Below, piece after piece: positions 55,600-57,753 of a stretch of 57,753 bases of DNA. Location: positions 1-57,753 of the forward strand of contig JBDRNK010000015.1 in NCBI GenBank assembly GCA_043811105.1, in the 5' to 3' direction. The stretch comes from CAZDDW01 sp043811105 (GTDB lineage: Bacteria; Patescibacteriota; Patescibacteriia; UBA9934; CAZDDW01). Both the position numbers and the translations under genes were made by a program. The notes under the pieces are model-generated. The model ran no database searches and was not told the DNA's origin. It saw only the letters and a program-made list of their open reading frames with translations. Within the stretch, counting starts at the first letter, position 1. The number at the start of each line of letters is the position of its first letter.

Positions 55600-57429
55600 A
55601 TGCGATTTTATAAGCGTAAATTATTTTGGGTAATTTTTGTAGTAGTTATCGTTGCGATTGGTGGCAGCGTTTATTATTTTACAAAAAGTCCAGAGCAAGA
55701 GATTGTTTCTGCTTTAGTTGAAAAGGGAACTTTGATCCAAACCGTTGAATCAACCGGTGTTGTTGAAGCTGATCGTGAGATCGAGCTAGCTTTTGAAACC
55801 ACTGGAACTGTGGCTGGAATTTTGGTTGAACCTGGCGATGAAGTTATGGCCGGACAACCGTTAATGACTCTTAGCAGTGCCAGTGCTTTGATCGGATTGT
55901 CTCAAGCTCAAGCCACTCTGGATAAAGCTCAAGCAAATCTAAACCAAACATTGGCCGGCGAGTCTGAGGAATCGGTTGGGGTAACTGAAGCACAGCTGGC
56001 TGAGGCCGAGACATTGCTGGCCAAATATCAGACTGATTTAGAAAATGCCAAAGCAGTTTATGCTGTGGCCACAAAGGCAGCTCAAGTAACTGTTGATACT
56101 GAATATGATGACTGGGTAAACACATTGGTTGATAATCAGCAAGATCTAAGCGAGGTTTATGATGATGCTTTGACAATTATGCAGGCGGCAGTGATTAGTG
56201 TTTCCTCAGGTTTAACCGAAGCTGATAATATTATTGGCGTTGAAAATGCTACGTTTAATACAGAGTTTAGAGACTACCTTAGCGTGCTCAATAGTCAATA
56301 TATCATTGATGCTAAAAATTCCTATCCGGTAGCTCGAGCAAAAATGCTTGAGGTTGAGGGCTTGCTTGAGAGTCTGTCTGTAAACTCTCTTGATGCAGAT
56401 ATCGCTGTTGCTGTTGCTGAGACTCGTGAGATGTTAAATCTTGCTTTTGAAACTTTGAATGATACTCGACATGTTCTTGATGCCACTCAGGCCGGAAACG
56501 CTGATTTGTCTGATGCCACATTGAATACTTATAAATCAAACATTGATACCGATCGGGATGCGGTAAATGCGGATCTAGTTGTTTTGAATAATCAAGAGCA
56601 GTTGATCAGCTCGACAACGATTGCTACACAGACTGCAGAGGATAATGCTGAGAATGCATACGAAGCAGCCTATGTTGCTTTAGAACAAGCCCAAGCAACT
56701 GAGGTGGATCAGGTCGCTAAAGCTACTGCTTTGGTAGCAACTCAGACAGCTGCCGTGGCCACAGCAACTGCAAATTTGGTTTACAAAGAAGCTACTCCTC
56801 GTTCAGTGGATACCGCCGCGCTTGAGGCTCAGGTAAAAGAAGCCGGTGCTGCAATGGCCTTGGCTCAGGAAGAATACAATAAGACAATAATTGTTGCTCC
56901 GTTTGCCGGACAAGTGACAGATATTAATTATCAGATTGGTGAACAAGTTTCTTTGAGTACTGTAGCGATTGGAATGCTGGCTATGAATGAATTTCAGATT
57001 GTTACAGATATTGACGAAGCGGATATTATTAAATTGACATTGGACGATCCGGTTGAGATTACTTTTGATGCTTTTGGTGATGATTTAGTTTTCAATGCTC
57101 GTGTAGCAAAAATTAATCCAGCTGAAAAATCTATCGAAGGTGTTGTTTACTATGAAGTAACCGTGTATTTAAACGAGCCGGTTGAACAAATTCGTTCCGG
57201 AATGTCTGCTGATATTATGATTATTACCGAACAGATTGAAGATGTTGTCTTGATTCCGAGTCGTGCCATCTTAACTGAAAATTTTGAAAAATATACTCGA
57301 GTATATGATGGGGATGAAGTTCGACAGCGAATGCTTGAGGTTGGAATTCGTGGAGACGGGGGAGTTACTCAAGTGATTAGTGGTGTAAATGAAGGTGAAG
57401 AGGTGGTGATCACGATTCGGGAGAAATAA
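55600..57429 (+). CDS. MacA/HlyD-type membrane-fusion protein
   Basis: 609 residues. A membrane anchor spans ~6-27. The first lipoyl/barrel half (EIELAFETTGTVAGILVEPGDEV) is followed by an unusually long alpha-helical hairpin (~90-420) made of Ala/Gln/Glu-rich heptads. The second lipoyl half (TIIVAPFAGQVTDINYQIGEQVS) and the beta-barrel/MP domain (IRSGMSADIMIITEQIEDVVLIP) close it. It couples an ABC pump to substrate outside the membrane. The hairpin is far longer than the usual ~150 residues. The ABC gene starts 1 nt after the stop. Confidence 0.88.
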   Translation: MRFYKRKLFWVIFVVVIVAIGGSVYYFTKSPEQEIVSALVEKGTLIQTVESTGVVEADREIELAFETTGTVAGILVEPGDEVMAGQPLMTLSSASALIGLSQAQATLDKAQANLNQTLAGESEESVGVTEAQLAEAETLLAKYQTDLENAKAVYAVATKAAQVTVDTEYDDWVNTLVDNQQDLSEVYDDALTIMQAAVISVSSGLTEADNIIGVENATFNTEFRDYLSVLNSQYIIDAKNSYPVARAKMLEVEGLLESLSVNSLDADIAVAVAETREMLNLAFETLNDTRHVLDATQAGNADLSDATLNTYKSNIDTDRDAVNADLVVLNNQEQLISSTTIATQTAEDNAENAYEAAYVALEQAQATEVDQVAKATALVATQTAAVATATANLVYKEATPRSVDTAALEAQVKEAGAAMALAQEEYNKTIIVAPFAGQVTDINYQIGEQVSLSTVAIGMLAMNEFQIVTDIDEADIIKLTLDDPVEITFDAFGDDLVFNARVAKINPAEKSIEGVVYYEVTVYLNEPVEQIRSGMSADIMIITEQIEDVVLIPSRAILTENFEKYTRVYDGDEVRQRMLEVGIRGDGGVTQVISGVNEGEEVVITIREK

Positions 57430-57430
57430 T

Positions 57431-57753
57431 ATGCCAGATTGCTTAATTGAGGCAAAAAATCTATATAAGGAATATCAGAATGATGAGGTCGTAACAAAGG
57501 TTTTGTTCGACCTCAGTTTTAAAGTTGAGTCAGGGGATTTTGTGGCTTTGATGGGGCCGTCCGGTTCTGGCAAATCAACCCTGATGCATATTTTAGGGTT
57601 TTTGGATCGATTGACTTCTGGTGAATATTTGTTTTTGGGAAAAAATGTGCACGCAATGAATAATGATGAATTAGCTCGAATGCGGCGCGAAGAAGTTGGT
57701 TTTGTTTTTCAATCTTTTAATTTATTAGCCAAAACTTCGGTTTTAGATAATGT
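57431..57753 (+). CDS. MacB/LolD-type ABC transporter ATPase (3' end off window)
   Basis: The first 107 residues are visible. Walker A GPSGSGKSTLMHILG is near residue 42 and the Q-loop VGFVFQSFNLL near 96; signature and Walker B lie outside. The wording LGFLDRLTSGEYLF is typical of MacB/LolD/FtsE-like ATPases. It is 1 nt downstream of the fusion protein, so the operon encodes a tripartite-like efflux or lipoprotein-handling system. A permease gene is expected next. Confidence 0.9.
   Translation, partial: MPDCLIEAKNLYKEYQNDEVVTKVLFDLSFKVESGDFVALMGPSGSGKSTLMHILGFLDRLTSGEYLFLGKNVHAMNNDELARMRREEVGFVFQSFNLLAKTSVLDN

Overview
The window looks like a chromosomal segment of a Candidate Phyla Radiation (Patescibacteria) bacterium, probably Parcubacteria-like. 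The genes are compact, most are strand-local singletons or short operons, and many are ORFans. The recognisable genes fit that group: a class II (B12-dependent) ribonucleotide reductase with a corrinoid adenosyltransferase, a Cas4-like PD-(D/E)XK nuclease, a small DUF5679-like zinc ribbon, a PaaX/Cas2-like protein without any CRISPR array, MurF and a class B PBP, RarA, MgtE and a beta-propeller exoprotein. No rRNA is present. One tRNA (Glu, CTC, with encoded CCA) lies near the right end.

Layout. 1-8.8 kb: truncated ABC exporter, AstE/AspA-like hydrolase, small ORFans, a 1118-residue secreted beta-helix protein. 8.87-9.56 kb: a large GC-rich, highly structured, non-coding locus with its own terminator. 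9.7-18.7 kb: glycerate kinase, zinc ribbon, secreted barrel-like protein, then two genes preceded by the same ~138-nt long-hairpin leader, with a glycosidase/metallopeptidase/methyltransferase operon between them. 18.7-24.6 kb: nrdJ with a NrdR-like box and a structured terminator leader, ORFan paralogs, the corrinoid adenosyltransferase and the tail of a lost second copy. 25.6-34 kb: MgtE, HD hydrolase, nuclease, beta-propeller, a RAYT transposase bracketed by its REP palindromes, pseudouridine synthase, CcdA. 34-36.7 kb (minus strand): ATP-grasp gene with a frameshift, and tiny ORFs each with its own terminator. 36.8-40.5 kb: tandem 620-residue GHMP-kinase-like/winged-helix paralogs. 43-49 kb: RarA, exported proteins, PBP, MurF. 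49.6-53.4 kb: four ORFans, mostly membrane, with strong promoters and duplicated intergenic modules. 53.4-55.5 kb: tandem tRNA-like modules, a decayed mobile element and tRNA-Glu. 55.6 kb to the end: MacA/MacB-like efflux genes.

Expression appears to use two styles. One gene class has an excellent TTGACA-N17-TATAAT-type promoter, a leader, a GGAGG ribosome binding site and G/C-ending codons. The other has a -10 box 7-10 nt before the ATG and no ribosome binding site, implying leaderless mRNA. The strongest candidates for undescribed biology are the ~690-nt structured RNA (8872-9560), the paired long-hairpin leaders with a conserved upstream mini-ORF (12280 and 17943), the leaders that hide the ribosome binding site in the 49.7-52.2 kb cluster, and the tRNA-like array beside tRNA-Glu.
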